DNA from: Pseudomonas anguilliseptica
GTDB lineage: Bacteria > Pseudomonadota > Gammaproteobacteria > Pseudomonadales > Pseudomonadaceae
NCBI RefSeq assembly: GCF_021375795.1
Contig: NZ_JAEIOI010000003.1
Span: 603,403 to 651,918, forward strand
DNA length: 48,516 bases
Direction: 5' to 3'
Positions 8,105-16,519 of this stretch are shown in pieces. The notes under the pieces were generated by a model. The model made no database searches. It was given only the letters and a program-made list of their open reading frames with translations, and was not told the origin of the DNA. A program made the position numbers and the translations under genes. Positions within the stretch are counted from its first letter, which is position 1. The number at the start of each line of letters is the position of its first letter.

Positions 8105-11100
8105 CTGACTGCTTGTTCGTATATGGCCTTCCCTTTAACGCGGTAGTAAGAAACTTCTTTTTTAAATCTTGACCCCAAACATTCTGGGCAGTCCACCGAC
8201 TGCCTTACTGCGCCAATTTTAAAGCCTGTATCTCTCTCAATTTTCTCAGCATGCAAGTCAAAAGTGGGGATAATTCCTATCCACTCAACTCTGTCACTCA
8301 ACGCATCTTTTCTGCCATTTTTTTTAACAAAAGAAAAGTTAGGAAACCCAAAAAATGCAATTGACTTCTCGTAAGAACCAAGACTGCTGAATGGCCTTGA
8401 TAGATCAACCAGCCCCTCGGATTTGAAGAGCACCACGGACTCTTTTATCTTAAAGGATAGGTGTTTCTTGAAATATCCCTGTAGCTCCTTTATGTAAAAC
8501 TCAACATCTGTAACAGGCTTGTTGGGGTCGCCTATGAAGTCATCATAGAAAAATAAATTTCCTGCACCCAAACAAGTATTGCAACCATTGTAGAAGGTAT
8601 TAAATGTTTTTGCCGAAATAGACCTGGTTCCTACAACCCTGGCCTCAATATCTACAAGCCGAGTCGCTATATTGAGGAAACCGTCTCTCTGCTTTAGTGC
8701 AAGCCAACCTCCACCTAAGCTGTACGCTAAGTCTGGATCACCGGAAGGCACGTAGACATGCCAAATATTATCCTGGCTAATGTACTTGTGAGCCGTTTTT
8801 AAATTTATTAGTCTACCTAAAACACAGATATGCTCTAGCCCAAACTTCAGAAGCCCCGAGAGCCTTTCTTTAATTGTCGAGTTTGGAACCACTCTAGATA
8901 GAAAAAAGTCATTGCAAAAGGGATTGAAGTAGTAAAGTCCGTCTTCCGTGTTCTCTTGAGCAAAGGAAATTATAGATTTTTTACCAGGGAATGTTTTTAC
9001 ATGCCCATTGCCAACTACTGTGTGGTTTTGGGAATAATTCCTTATTAGAGCGAAATGTTTGTCTTCCTCGCTCAAGGAAGTCCCTAATGAAGAAAAACCC
9101 AGTATTGATTTAGGTATATTTTTGGCAGTCACGCAGGCATCTGCTTTAAATTCTTCAGTCGGCCCGCAAAATAGTATTTTTCCTCCTAGAGCGCCGACGC
9201 CTGGCCCAAGCTGAATCACATAGTCTGATTGAGAAATAACATATGGATTGTGCTCAACCACAATCACTGTATTGTTATTCAGTGCTAGCTCTCTAAAGAC
9301 GCCCAAAATAAATTTTGAGTCGTTCGTACTCAGTCCTCTGCACGGTTCATCAAGAATAATCATCATGTGCTGCGATGGGGCGGCGATGGACTTTTCATTC
9401 TCAATTAAAAATTTTGCAAGCTTGAGGCGCTGAGCTTCTCCTCCACTAATATCGGTGAGCACACGGCCCAAGCCCAAATGACCAAGACCTAACTCCACTA
9501 AAATTCGGCAGCCTTCATTTATGCTCGACGGGAGCTCTAAATCCATCACCTCTACAGCCGGCATATTTAATATATCAAGTATATTTAGGTCATTAATCGT
9601 CACTGATAGAACAATGCTTTTGAAGCGCGAACCACAACATGAGTGGCAGACGACACCATCAATCTCACCGTCACCTTCACAGTGCGGGCAAGCCCCATTG
9701 ATGCCATTGCTAGTGAAGTAGCTGGAATCAAGGCCGAGCGCTTTAGCGGAGTTTGACTGTGAGAAGTTCTTCCTCAGTTCATCCGATAACCCCAAAAAGG
9801 TTAATACACTGGATCTTCTGCTCGCTCTGATTGGTTTTTGATTCAACAGTACGATTTCGGAAATAAGATCAGATTTTTCACGCTCACTCGTGGAGTTGAG
9901 GCGAATACATTCTATCATCCCCTGGATCAGGCTGCTTTTGCCACTGCCAGAGTTGCCTACTACAGCAGTAATAGCACCAAGGGGTAGAACAACTCTTTGA
10001 TTTACAATGTTGTTATGGTTTATCGGAAAGAGAGCAAGGTATCTTCTCTCCCACGCTTTGCTATCAATCGTCACCGTCGAAATTTCTTCCGTCACTGCAA
10101 TCTGGTTTACACGCTCGACGATATTTCCACCAGATGGCCCCGACCCCGGCCCCAAATGTAAACTGTAATCAGATTTGCTGATTATGTGTTCGGAATGGTC
10201 GACTATTAGGACTGTATTTCCTTCATCTCGCAGCCTGATAAAGAGTCGAAATAACTTGTCTACATCGCCGAAACTTAGGCCCGATGACGGTTCGTCAATA
10301 ATTATTATTGAGTCAGTTAAGCCTGAGGATATGGCCTTTACCAACTTTATTCTTTGCAGCTCACCACCGCTTAATGTGTCGGTGGTACGCTCTAAAGAAA
10401 GGTGCCCAAGCGACAAATCAGCCAGAGCCTCCAAGACAGAGCTAAGCTTAGGATCTTTCAAGACAGAAACCGCTTCCTGGACAGTCAGGGAGAGCGTTTC
10501 ACTGATATTTCTACCCTCAACCCTTACGGCTCTAGCCTTATAGTTGAACCCAGTTCCGTTACAAGATGGGCACTCATTTTCTATTAGCAGGCCTTCAAGG
10601 TCTATGTCTCGGCGCCGGCTAATTAACTTTTCCTTTATGAGATCGCTGATTTCTTTTTGGGTAGCATCAGTAAATTCCGCATAAGGCGTCGAACTCTTGA
10701 GCCTGTGCTTCTTTATTATCTTGCTAAAACTTGATTTATATATCCCGAGACTCTTGTAGCGCCCATCTTCGAGAGGGATGCTCAGAAAATTTTCATCCAA
10801 AGAGTTGCTGCGGATCAACAAGCGCTCGTTGTTTATGACCTGAGTTTTACCCAACCCAGAGCACGCTTCGCAGCAGCCGCTTTTGTCACTTAAGCGAGAA
10901 GTAGTAAACAGTGATAAAGACTTCTTCTGGTACTCCCTCAAGCAAGAGGGGCAAAATGTTTGATATGCGAAGTCCAGAGTAAGCTTGTCTTCGACATATA
11001 CGGAAATTCGATCTGTGGGAACATTTTTGCTGGCCAAATCCGACAGATTCAAAGCTACAAGTCGAATTTTGTATCTACCCCCCTCTTTGAGGGAGTCAAT

Positions 11101-11676
11101 ATCGCTAATTGCGTATTGCTTTTTATTTCCTTCTATCTGGAAATGATAGAATCCATGCTCACGCATGTAGTTGTAAAGATGGCTCTTATTTAACTGTTGC
11201 CCGCCTGAATACTCAACAAATACCATTGAATTTTCGTCAGCTGCATAAAGCTCTATGGCCTTTCCTAGGGTTTCGTAGCATATTTTATTGTCGACAATAC
11301 TTCCGCACTGACATTCGATAACACCGTCCCGAAGAAAGCCTCCTCTGAGCAAATCCCCTAACCCGGAGGCAGTAGCTACAGTCGAACTTTCCAAATGAAG
11401 TAAAGGCTTCTGATTTACAATCAGAACATTTTGGAGACCGGCAATTGACTCAAACTCTGGCCTCACTAATTTGTAATAACCACCTTTTTGTTTTTTGGTT
11501 AACTGCTCTCGTCGAAATGCTTCATTTGCAATAACACTATTTACTAGTGTTGACTTCCCTGAGCCACTAACGCCATTAACGCAGGTGATACTACCGATAG
11601 GAATTTTTAGACTTATGTTCTTCAGATTATTTTCGCTTACCCCAGTAATGGTCAAAAATTTGCTATTTTCTTTCAT
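8101..11676 (-). CDS. UvrA-like double ABC ATPase with extra C-terminal module
   Basis: 1191 residues against about 940 for housekeeping UvrA. Cassette 1 has Walker A GVSGSGKST (35-43), zinc-type CPSC pairs (242-245, 369-372), signature LSGGE (435-439) and Walker B IIIIDEP. Cassette 2 has GNSGSGKSS (574-582), CPHC/CHSC (663-680), ISGGE (743-747) and MIILDEP. The last 300 residues carry another CNTC (1032-1035) and CPECLGSRF (1163-1171), resembling a further UvrA zinc region, and end abruptly. Such paralogues include self-resistance factors against DNA-binding drugs (DrrC). The start overlaps the methyltransferase end by 14 nt; it is last in a four-gene operon. The true role is unproven. Confidence 0.82.
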   Translation of the reverse strand: MKENSKFLTITGVSENNLKNISLKIPIGSITCVNGVSGSGKSTLVNSVIANEAFRREQLTKKQKGGYYKLVRPEFESIAGLQNVLIVNQKPLLHLESSTVATASGLGDLLRGGFLRDGVIECQCGSIVDNKICYETLGKAIELYAADENSMVFVEYSGGQQLNKSHLYNYMREHGFYHFQIEGNKKQYAISDIDSLKEGGRYKIRLVALNLSDLASKNVPTDRISVYVEDKLTLDFAYQTFCPSCLREYQKKSLSLFTTSRLSDKSGCCEACSGLGKTQVINNERLLIRSNSLDENFLSIPLEDGRYKSLGIYKSSFSKIIKKHRLKSSTPYAEFTDATQKEISDLIKEKLISRRRDIDLEGLLIENECPSCNGTGFNYKARAVRVEGRNISETLSLTVQEAVSVLKDPKLSSVLEALADLSLGHLSLERTTDTLSGGELQRIKLVKAISSGLTDSIIIIDEPSSGLSFGDVDKLFRLFIRLRDEGNTVLIVDHSEHIISKSDYSLHLGPGSGPSGGNIVERVNQIAVTEEISTVTIDSKAWERRYLALFPINHNNIVNQRVVLPLGAITAVVGNSGSGKSSLIQGMIECIRLNSTSEREKSDLISEIVLLNQKPIRASRRSSVLTFLGLSDELRKNFSQSNSAKALGLDSSYFTSNGINGACPHCEGDGEIDGVVCHSCCGSRFKSIVLSVTINDLNILDILNMPAVEVMDLELPSSINEGCRILVELGLGHLGLGRVLTDISGGEAQRLKLAKFLIENEKSIAAPSQHMMIILDEPCRGLSTNDSKFILGVFRELALNNNTVIVVEHNPYVISQSDYVIQLGPGVGALGGKILFCGPTEEFKADACVTAKNIPKSILGFSSLGTSLSEEDKHFALIRNYSQNHTVVGNGHVKTFPGKKSIISFAQENTEDGLYYFNPFCNDFFLSRVVPNSTIKERLSGLLKFGLEHICVLGRLINLKTAHKYISQDNIWHVYVPSGDPDLAYSLGGGWLALKQRDGFLNIATRLVDIEARVVGTRSISAKTFNTFYNGCNTCLGAGNLFFYDDFIGDPNKPVTDVEFYIKELQGYFKKHLSFKIKESVVLFKSEGLVDLSRPFSSLGSYEKSIAFFGFPNFSFVKKNGRKDALSDRVEWIGIIPTFDLHAEKIERDTGFKIGAVRQSVDCPECLGSRFKKEVSYYRVKGKAIYEQAVS

Positions 11677-12430
11677 GAACGACTCGCAATGGATGCTTTG
11701 GCTTCATAAACGCGAACATTATCTTGTGATTGTGAGAGGACAAAAGCAGATCATTGATTGAACCGAACTCTGCCCCCCCATCAAAAGATACTTTCAGCGG
11801 TGCGTGGACGGGCAGTCGTTTAACAGAAACCCTGAACCCGGCATCATAGAACGCCTTAGCTACCTCATCCAAGGTGTAATCATAAGCATAGTATTTTTCA
11901 GAGGAGCGAATTTTACTTCGCCTGTGAGGCCATGTGGGATTTTCTATATGGCATCCCATTGACGCAATGTAGTATCCCCCCTCACGCAAGGCTCGAAATA
12001 TTTCTTCAGCATGCAGTGAAATGTCTGGAAGGGTGTAGATAACTTCTTGAGAAAAAGCCGCATCAAACTCCCCATCAGGCAAGATGCTGATGTCTTGATA
12101 TGCCACGAATGAGAAATTTGCAGAATTATTGGCTTGGCACTTGACTAAAAGATCATTATCGATCTCTATTCCCGTCAACTCTCTTCCGGGAAGAATAAAG
12201 TCAAATAGCTTTAAGAATCCACCCGATCCGCAGCCAAAGTCCATAACCTTAGCATCTGGGGCGAAATCAAAAATATTCCGTGCTTCTTGTATTAGAGAGA
12301 ACCAAAATGGAAAATTTCCCTCATTCTTGATATCTCTTGGTAGTTCGTGGAGATTCAAGTTTGCCTCGCAAAACTTACAGCTATGCTCCTCGTGTGGGTA
12401 GTGCCATCCAGATTGAACCTTATGGAGCAC
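11663..12430 (-). CDS. Class I SAM-dependent methyltransferase
   Basis: 255 residues. SAM motif I is VMDFGCGSGG (about 60-69), the acidic end of strand 2 is TGIEIDNDLL, motif post-II is FDAAFSQEVIYTLPD and motif III is ALREGGYYIASMG. The substrate is unknown; the fold is that of small-molecule or peptide methyltransferases. The GTG at 12430 makes it overlap the oxygenase gene by 76 nt and adds a CKFC pair. A TTG at 12358 overlapping the oxygenase stop (TTGA), with GAGG just upstream, is an attractive alternative start. It is the third gene of the operon. Confidence 0.8.
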   Translation of the reverse strand: MLHKVQSGWHYPHEEHSCKFCEANLNLHELPRDIKNEGNFPFWFSLIQEARNIFDFAPDAKVMDFGCGSGGFLKLFDFILPGRELTGIEIDNDLLVKCQANNSANFSFVAYQDISILPDGEFDAAFSQEVIYTLPDISLHAEEIFRALREGGYYIASMGCHIENPTWPHRRSKIRSSEKYYAYDYTLDEVAKAFYDAGFRVSVKRLPVHAPLKVSFDGGAEFGSINDLLLSSHNHKIMFAFMKPKHPLRVVHERK

Positions 12431-13194
12431 TCTTCACGGTCATGTAACGTGCACTTATTATCATGAATTAGGATGTCAGTTTCAGAAAGGTAAACCTTTT
12501 TCTTTATTTGGTTGGCATGCTTTAAGAACTCATAAATCATGAGAGCTTCGCCTGAGCTTTGGTCAATTCCTTTCTTCCGATAGAAATATGCGTTTCGCTC
12601 ATGGTCAAACCTTACGCAGTACTCTCCGGTATCGGATTTATAGATTATTGGTTCGTTTGTTATTATTTCGTGCTTTAGCTTGTCATCATAATTGACGCCA
12701 TATGAGAGCATCGGAATAGGCTGGGAAAGGAGCTTGCGAAGAAGTTCGGGGGCTTCAAACTGAAGCTTCCTTTTCAGCTCTCTTGCCAACACAATACCGT
12801 TAGCAACAACCCCCAAAGAGTCAGCCTGGGTGACTTGAATGAATCCGTATTTAGGCTGGTGGGAAAGATCCACGGCATCATCGTTGTGCAGTACAAGTGG
12901 ATTCAACGAGCATCCTGTGTAATGGCAGTCTGTTTTGATGTCTGTTCGCTCAACAGCGCCATAGTACTCGCCAAAGTACCCAGCGATAGCTTGCCACCCC
13001 AATTCATTCAGAGCTGGAAGCCCCTTGATTTGGACATACTTCTCTTGGTCAACAATCTTCTTGGCAGAGTAAAACAATGCACTCATCGCCTGACTCTGGC
13101 GAAGCACATCTTCAACCTGTTCTTGAGTTTTACTAGCCTGCAAGCCAGCATGAATGCTGGCTTGTGCTTCATCGGAAAGAAGCAGAATGGGCAT
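12355..13194 (-). CDS. Fe(II)/2-oxoglutarate-dependent oxygenase, TauD/clavaminate-synthase-like
   Basis: 279 residues. The iron facial triad can be read as H103 and D105 (VLHNDDAVD) with a distal H251 (DNKCTLHDREE). R269 (HTRSIAVSF) sits about 18 residues later, where the family places its 2-oxoglutarate-binding Arg. The DN...H.R arrangement is typical of the clavaminate-synthase/TauD fold. These enzymes hydroxylate, desaturate or cyclise small molecules or peptides. The start codon shares one base with the stop of the preceding gene (TAATG), so the two are translationally coupled. The substrate is unknown. Confidence 0.75.
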   Translation of the reverse strand: MPILLLSDEAQASIHAGLQASKTQEQVEDVLRQSQAMSALFYSAKKIVDQEKYVQIKGLPALNELGWQAIAGYFGEYYGAVERTDIKTDCHYTGCSLNPLVLHNDDAVDLSHQPKYGFIQVTQADSLGVVANGIVLARELKRKLQFEAPELLRKLLSQPIPMLSYGVNYDDKLKHEIITNEPIIYKSDTGEYCVRFDHERNAYFYRKKGIDQSSGEALMIYEFLKHANQIKKKVYLSETDILIHDNKCTLHDREECSIRFNLDGTTHTRSIAVSFARQT

Positions 13195-13742
13195 TAGCGG
13201 CAGCTACTACCATTGCCCGAACGGCAGCCGCACGATGCAGCCTGGTTCTCATTAAAACCAAGGTCGGCATGACCAAAATGTTTTAGATAGAGCTTTTTAG
13301 TCAGCTCGAAGCCACTCTCCAGAACAGCTTCATTTTCCTGCTCTGTAATCCCAAAGTATGGATAGTGGTGGATAAATTCTCCTTTAATAAAGTTGCAGTC
13401 ATTCATATACTTCCGGGTATCCAAAATATGAATATGCCAGAACTCGTCAATGAGCTCACTGGGAGCAAATGACAGCTCCTCATAAAAGACCTGCAAAACC
13501 AACCACTCTTTATACAGCTTTATGGCGTGATTAATTTTTTCTTCAGTCCAGCCATGCTCCCTTTCGAGCTTGTAGCCATGCGGAGTAAAGTCAAGGGTGC
13601 TCACCCTATCCATAATTCTGCTTATGGCATCTTGCGAAACGTATTCACCATCCGAAACATCGGTGTTGATTACTGTTCTTGATGAAGTCCTGAACAGCTT
13701 AGCCTTTTCCTTGCTGTAACCGAAGCTAGCTTGAGCGCTCAC
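13194..13742 (-). CDS. GRDP-like protein with Cys/Gly-rich C-terminal tail
   Basis: 182 residues. The centre contains the motif DEFWHIHILDTRKYMNDC followed by FIHHYPYFG, diagnostic of glycine-rich-domain-containing-protein-like (GRDP, PF07173-type) proteins. The chain ends in a short, low-complexity tail SCGCRSGNGSSCR with three Cys. Bacterial members often end in Gly/Cys-rich tails of unknown use. It is the first gene of the operon, before an oxygenase and a methyltransferase, the position of a precursor or carrier peptide in ribosomal-peptide clusters; that reading is inference. The start is GTG 13742 with AGAGAG about 8 nt upstream. Confidence 0.7.
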   Translation of the reverse strand: MSAQASFGYSKEKAKLFRTSSRTVINTDVSDGEYVSQDAISRIMDRVSTLDFTPHGYKLEREHGWTEEKINHAIKLYKEWLVLQVFYEELSFAPSELIDEFWHIHILDTRKYMNDCNFIKGEFIHHYPYFGITEQENEAVLESGFELTKKLYLKHFGHADLGFNENQAASCGCRSGNGSSCR

Positions 13743-14123
13743 GTTATAAACTCTCTTTGCTGAATTGGTATAGTGTTGGTGTTTTGGGGATAATATTTAC
13801 CCATGTTTTTTTACCATGTTTTTTTTTGCTGAGCAACTTAGAGATGATCTGAAGTAGTCCGGTAGTTTTTGCAGACCTCAGCCTCCGCCAATTTTCAAAG
13901 CAACGAATCGATCAAAAACGATCAGGTCGGTCGCTCAATGGGCGAAGCCACCATCGGCTTGTCACCTTGGTAGCCGGGGCGACGACGATTACCTCTCTGC
14001 GAGCTCAGCTTCGAAAAATTGAACAACGTACCGGTGTCAGGCTATGCAGCGCTCCATGAGAGCCCCTAGAAAAAATCTCTCAACGACCACATAGCCCCTA
14101 ACCGAACGAAACGCCTAGCGCTC
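13743..14123. other. Operon promoter region and spacer
   Basis: No gene is seen in these 381 bases. Next to the operon start is a low-complexity stretch with two CCATG-plus-T-run copies (about 13801-13829), which on the minus strand gives A-rich DNA upstream of the first gene. A TATACC hexamer about 20-30 bases before the GTG start could be a -10 element, without a convincing -35. Part of 14010-14040 resembles 7083-7118, upstream of the decayed higBA copy. Confidence 0.4.
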
Positions 14124-14525
14124 TCAAAAAAACACATCCGCTGGGACGCCAAAGCGATCCGAGAGAGCACGGATGTGCCTTACATTTAGCTGGCGTTTAC
14201 CTGCCAAAACCTCGGAAATAACTGACTGGGTACCGACCTCAGGCAAATCGCCCTGGCTCAGGTCATGCTCCTGCATGAGGTAACGAAGAACCTCCACACC
14301 GCCCACTTTGGGTAATGGCCGATGAAGCTCATCGTAAGCTTCGATCATGTCACCCAGTTGAGAAGCCAGGCTGGCCAGCGGATGATCTTCATCATCGCCG
14401 ACCACGATCAGCAGCTCATCCAACGCCTCTACGAGAGCATCATAGTCATCTTCGCTCGTCGGCTTGGTGAGCAACGGTGCAACGTAACGCCAGTGCTCAC
14501 AAGCCTGCTTGATCAATGCGGACAT
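14124..14525 (-). CDS. higA: HigA-type antitoxin
   Basis: 133 residues from ATG 14525. The N-terminal two-thirds is acidic (SEDDYDALVEALDELL...). The C-terminal third is an XRE-type helix-turn-helix (YLMQEHDLSQGDLPEVGTQSVISEVLAGKRQLNVRHIRALSDRF). This is the HigA form in which the antitoxin gene follows the toxin gene. The antitoxin neutralises HigB and represses the operon. It begins 2 bases after the toxin stop. The palindromes upstream of higB are the likely operators. A broken copy lies at 7121-7320. Confidence 0.87.
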   Translation of the reverse strand: MSALIKQACEHWRYVAPLLTKPTSEDDYDALVEALDELLIVVGDDEDHPLASLASQLGDMIEAYDELHRPLPKVGGVEVLRYLMQEHDLSQGDLPEVGTQSVISEVLAGKRQLNVRHIRALSDRFGVPADVFF

Positions 14526-14527
14526 GA

Positions 14528-14815
14528 TTACTCCCTCCACTTGCCTTTGTCGTACTCAGCATGATCCAGCACATGCTGAATAAACACCTTCTGTGCCCTG
14601 TAATGAACGATGGCAATCAGCCGCAGCTTGTTGCCACCGATGTCGAACACATGCAGAGGCCCTACCTTGTCAGTCGCCGGAAAAAGCCTCTTCATCTCGG
14701 CGAAATCCCGCGGCGCACTTGCCTTCACCAGACGATACCAAGCCTCAAGCGCAGTCGCTGAGCGAGGCCATTTGGCCTGTGCCTCCCAGATTCGCTTCTG
14801 TGTAATGACGTGCAT
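14528..14815 (-). CDS. higB: HigB-type mRNA interferase toxin
   Basis: 95 residues from ATG 14815, which has GAGG 6 nt upstream (GAGGCGCT). The sequence MHVITQKRIWEAQ...WYRLVKA...LFPATDKVGPLHVFDIGGNKLRLIA...VFIQHVLDHAEYDKGKW is typical of the HigB/RelE-like family, with the conserved HVLDHAEYDKGKW end. It cleaves mRNA on the ribosome. The longer open frame to 14908 is upstream DNA without a ribosome site. It is the first gene of a higBA operon, 8 bases downstream of the stop of the truncated umuD-like gene. Confidence 0.88.
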   Translation of the reverse strand: MHVITQKRIWEAQAKWPRSATALEAWYRLVKASAPRDFAEMKRLFPATDKVGPLHVFDIGGNKLRLIAIVHYRAQKVFIQHVLDHAEYDKGKWRE

Positions 14816-14822
14816 AGCGCCT

Positions 14823-15212
14823 CTATCGCACCTTGCGATAGCAGGCATAGTAACGCGTCCGCCCCAGCATCGCAAGATGCGATACCCTGATCTGGTGCTG
14901 GTCACCACTCAGTATCTTCAGAAGCAACTCCCCATTGAGACAAGCCACCACAACATCGCCACGGCGAGGCGTTAGGCTTTTGTCTACGAGCACCAGATCG
15001 CCATCGAGGATGCCGAGCCCTTGCAGGCTATCGCCTGCTACGCGCACCACGTAGAGCTGAGGGCGGTGCAGCTGAAAAAGCTCATCGAAGGAGATACGCT
15101 GCTCAAGATGATCCTGGGCAGGACTAGGGAACCCAGCTGGAACAGATGGGAGGTAGAACGGTAGGGAGGCAGTCGTTCGAGAAACTGAGCCGAGGATAAT
15201 GATGCTGTCCAT
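14823..15212 (-). pseudogene. umuD-like SOS protease subunit with replaced C-terminus
   Basis: The N-terminal part is a good UmuD/RulA-type protein: a FYLPSVPAGFPSPAQDHLEQ self-cleavage region (Ala-Gly site), Ser in VVRVAGDSLQG and Lys in GELLLKIL. The family normally continues through an NPxYxP stretch to a final GVV segment. Here the chain instead ends IRVSHLAMLGRTRYYACYRKVR, which is the translation of the higBA promoter and operators. The end of the gene was therefore replaced by the toxin-antitoxin module. No umuC follows. The stub keeps its SOS promoter. Confidence 0.68.
14824..14883 (-). promoter_or_regulatory. higBA promoter with two palindromic operators
   Basis: Two related palindromes, TATCGCACCTTGCGATA (14824-14840) and ATCGCAAGATGCGAT (14869-14883), have centres 44 bp apart, about four helical turns. 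Between and overlapping them on the minus strand are TTGCGA (14875-14870), a 17-bp spacer and TACTAT (14852-14847), a plausible sigma70 promoter. The upstream palindrome covers the -35 box and the downstream one follows the -10. This is a good arrangement for repression by a HigA dimer. The element lies inside the umuD-like reading frame. Confidence 0.68.
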
Positions 15213-15225
15213 GGGATGCCACGAA

Positions 15226-15245
15226 TACTGTACATATGAACAGTA
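15226..15245. promoter_or_regulatory. LexA (SOS) box upstream of the umuD-like gene
   Basis: CTG-N10-CAG (15228-15243), extended by one base on each side to TACTGT...ACAGTA, is an almost ideal LexA operator. It lies 16-31 bases before the ATG at 15212 on the minus strand, the normal place in umuD/rulA promoters. The zinc-ribbon gene points the other way but starts about 245 bases away, so control of it is uncertain. Confidence 0.8.
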
Positions 15246-15489
15246 TACGATAAATCTCCCCCTGGTTTACCTCCCAGAAGAGCGATCTAGATCTACCATC
15301 CTGGATCTTGACCAGAGGAGCCCCGTGACGAGGCTTAACTGGTGGCACCACAGACAAGCTACCTTTGCTGCACCGCGCTCCAGCTTTAGAGCCCCTACAG
15401 ATGGATTAGCCCCATTGGCTTCTTGCATGAGTGGCTATACTGATCACCCAGGTTACTTCTGGACTCGGGGCTGGCTCGCAGGAGGCGCT

Positions 15490-16329
15490 ATGTGCAATGC
15501 ATGGAATCACTCGCCGGACTGTACATGCGGCTGGGGTGGTGAAGGGCACGCAGGGCGCTCAAGCCATAATGGATTTGATAATCCTTTAGCTCGTTACACA
15601 CGCGCTATAGAGCATGAGCCCCGCTGGTGGGTACCGCCGTTAACAAGCACCTACAGCAGTTATACCAATCCGAATGCGTGCTGCCCTGTTTGCGGGGCCC
15701 CCGTTTTCTTCTACCAATCTCCCAGCGGAGGCCGAGTCTTTTTCGATGAATTGGGGCCGCCCTGGCCGAAACATCCTTGCACGGATAACTCTAGTCGGCC
15801 TGCACCGATTGCTCGCCTGGGTACGAGCCAGCCCGGCCAGTCATCGGCTTCTCAACCGATCTATGTGTGGCAACGCACCGGCTGGCAGCCGTTCGTAATC
15901 AGCTCAGTTGTTGGTATCGACAAGGACTTCCTCAAAGTCACGGGGGCTGTTGGTGATGAGAACATCTGCCTCTACATCCAACGCTTGGCTGAGCACCACG
16001 TACACGTTGATCCGTTATCGGAGCGGAGCCTTGCTCAGTTAAAACCCGGCACAACGAACTCGTATGAATTGTCGTTCCTTCTGCCCAACGGCAAGCCAAT
16101 CACAATTCTTGCGTTCCAACTGCTCTCTGACGCTCATGAAGCACATGCGCAGGAGCTCAGTGCCAAGAAGCTACAAATCCAAACAATGAAAAGCATAAGA
16201 CGACAAACTGCCCACAAGTCCTCCACTGAGATTTACAAGACAGCACCTACGAACGGTACGCTGCCCACCATGGAAACTTCATTGGCTCAAGCCTTTCGGC
16301 TCGCTCAAGAACGCCCCAAAAAAACGTAA
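15490..16329 (+). CDS. Hypothetical zinc-ribbon protein
   Basis: 279 residues. The N-terminus is MCNAWNHSPDCTCGWGGEGH (Cys at 2, 11, 13). A second Cys cluster is CCPVCGAPVFFY (about residues 62-73) with GRVFFDELGPPWPKHPC shortly after, giving a zinc-ribbon-like pattern. The rest is soluble with a charged C-terminal helix. I have seen similar uncharacterised proteins in accessory regions but know no function. The start is fixed by GGAGG 4 nt before ATG 15490; the open frame continues upstream to 15199 without support. It is flanked by the SOS promoter and the CBASS relic. Confidence 0.62.
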   Translation: MCNAWNHSPDCTCGWGGEGHAGRSSHNGFDNPLARYTRAIEHEPRWWVPPLTSTYSSYTNPNACCPVCGAPVFFYQSPSGGRVFFDELGPPWPKHPCTDNSSRPAPIARLGTSQPGQSSASQPIYVWQRTGWQPFVISSVVGIDKDFLKVTGAVGDENICLYIQRLAEHHVHVDPLSERSLAQLKPGTTNSYELSFLLPNGKPITILAFQLLSDAHEAHAQELSAKKLQIQTMKSIRRQTAHKSSTEIYKTAPTNGTLPTMETSLAQAFRLAQERPKKT

Positions 16330-16519
16330 GTCAGATTCATCCCTGGCGCCCCACCTGCATTCAGTAGTCGTGCCTCTTACTCACGGCCCACCTGACGACC
16401 AAGCGAATTGACTCGACCGTACAGAAAAGGGGGCAGCCCCGTCCCGACTTGGCGTAATCACACGCATGCGAGGGCTTATCAGATGGTTAGGAGTCTCTCT
16501 TGCTTTGTGAGCTAAGTGG

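Noticed and set aside
13800..13830. T-runs with CCATG as a terminator
   Set aside because: No stem precedes the runs on either strand; treated as low-complexity promoter-side DNA.
15199..15489. N-terminal extension of the zinc-ribbon protein
   Set aside because: No ribosome site, overlaps the SOS promoter region; GGAGG before ATG 15490 fixes the start.
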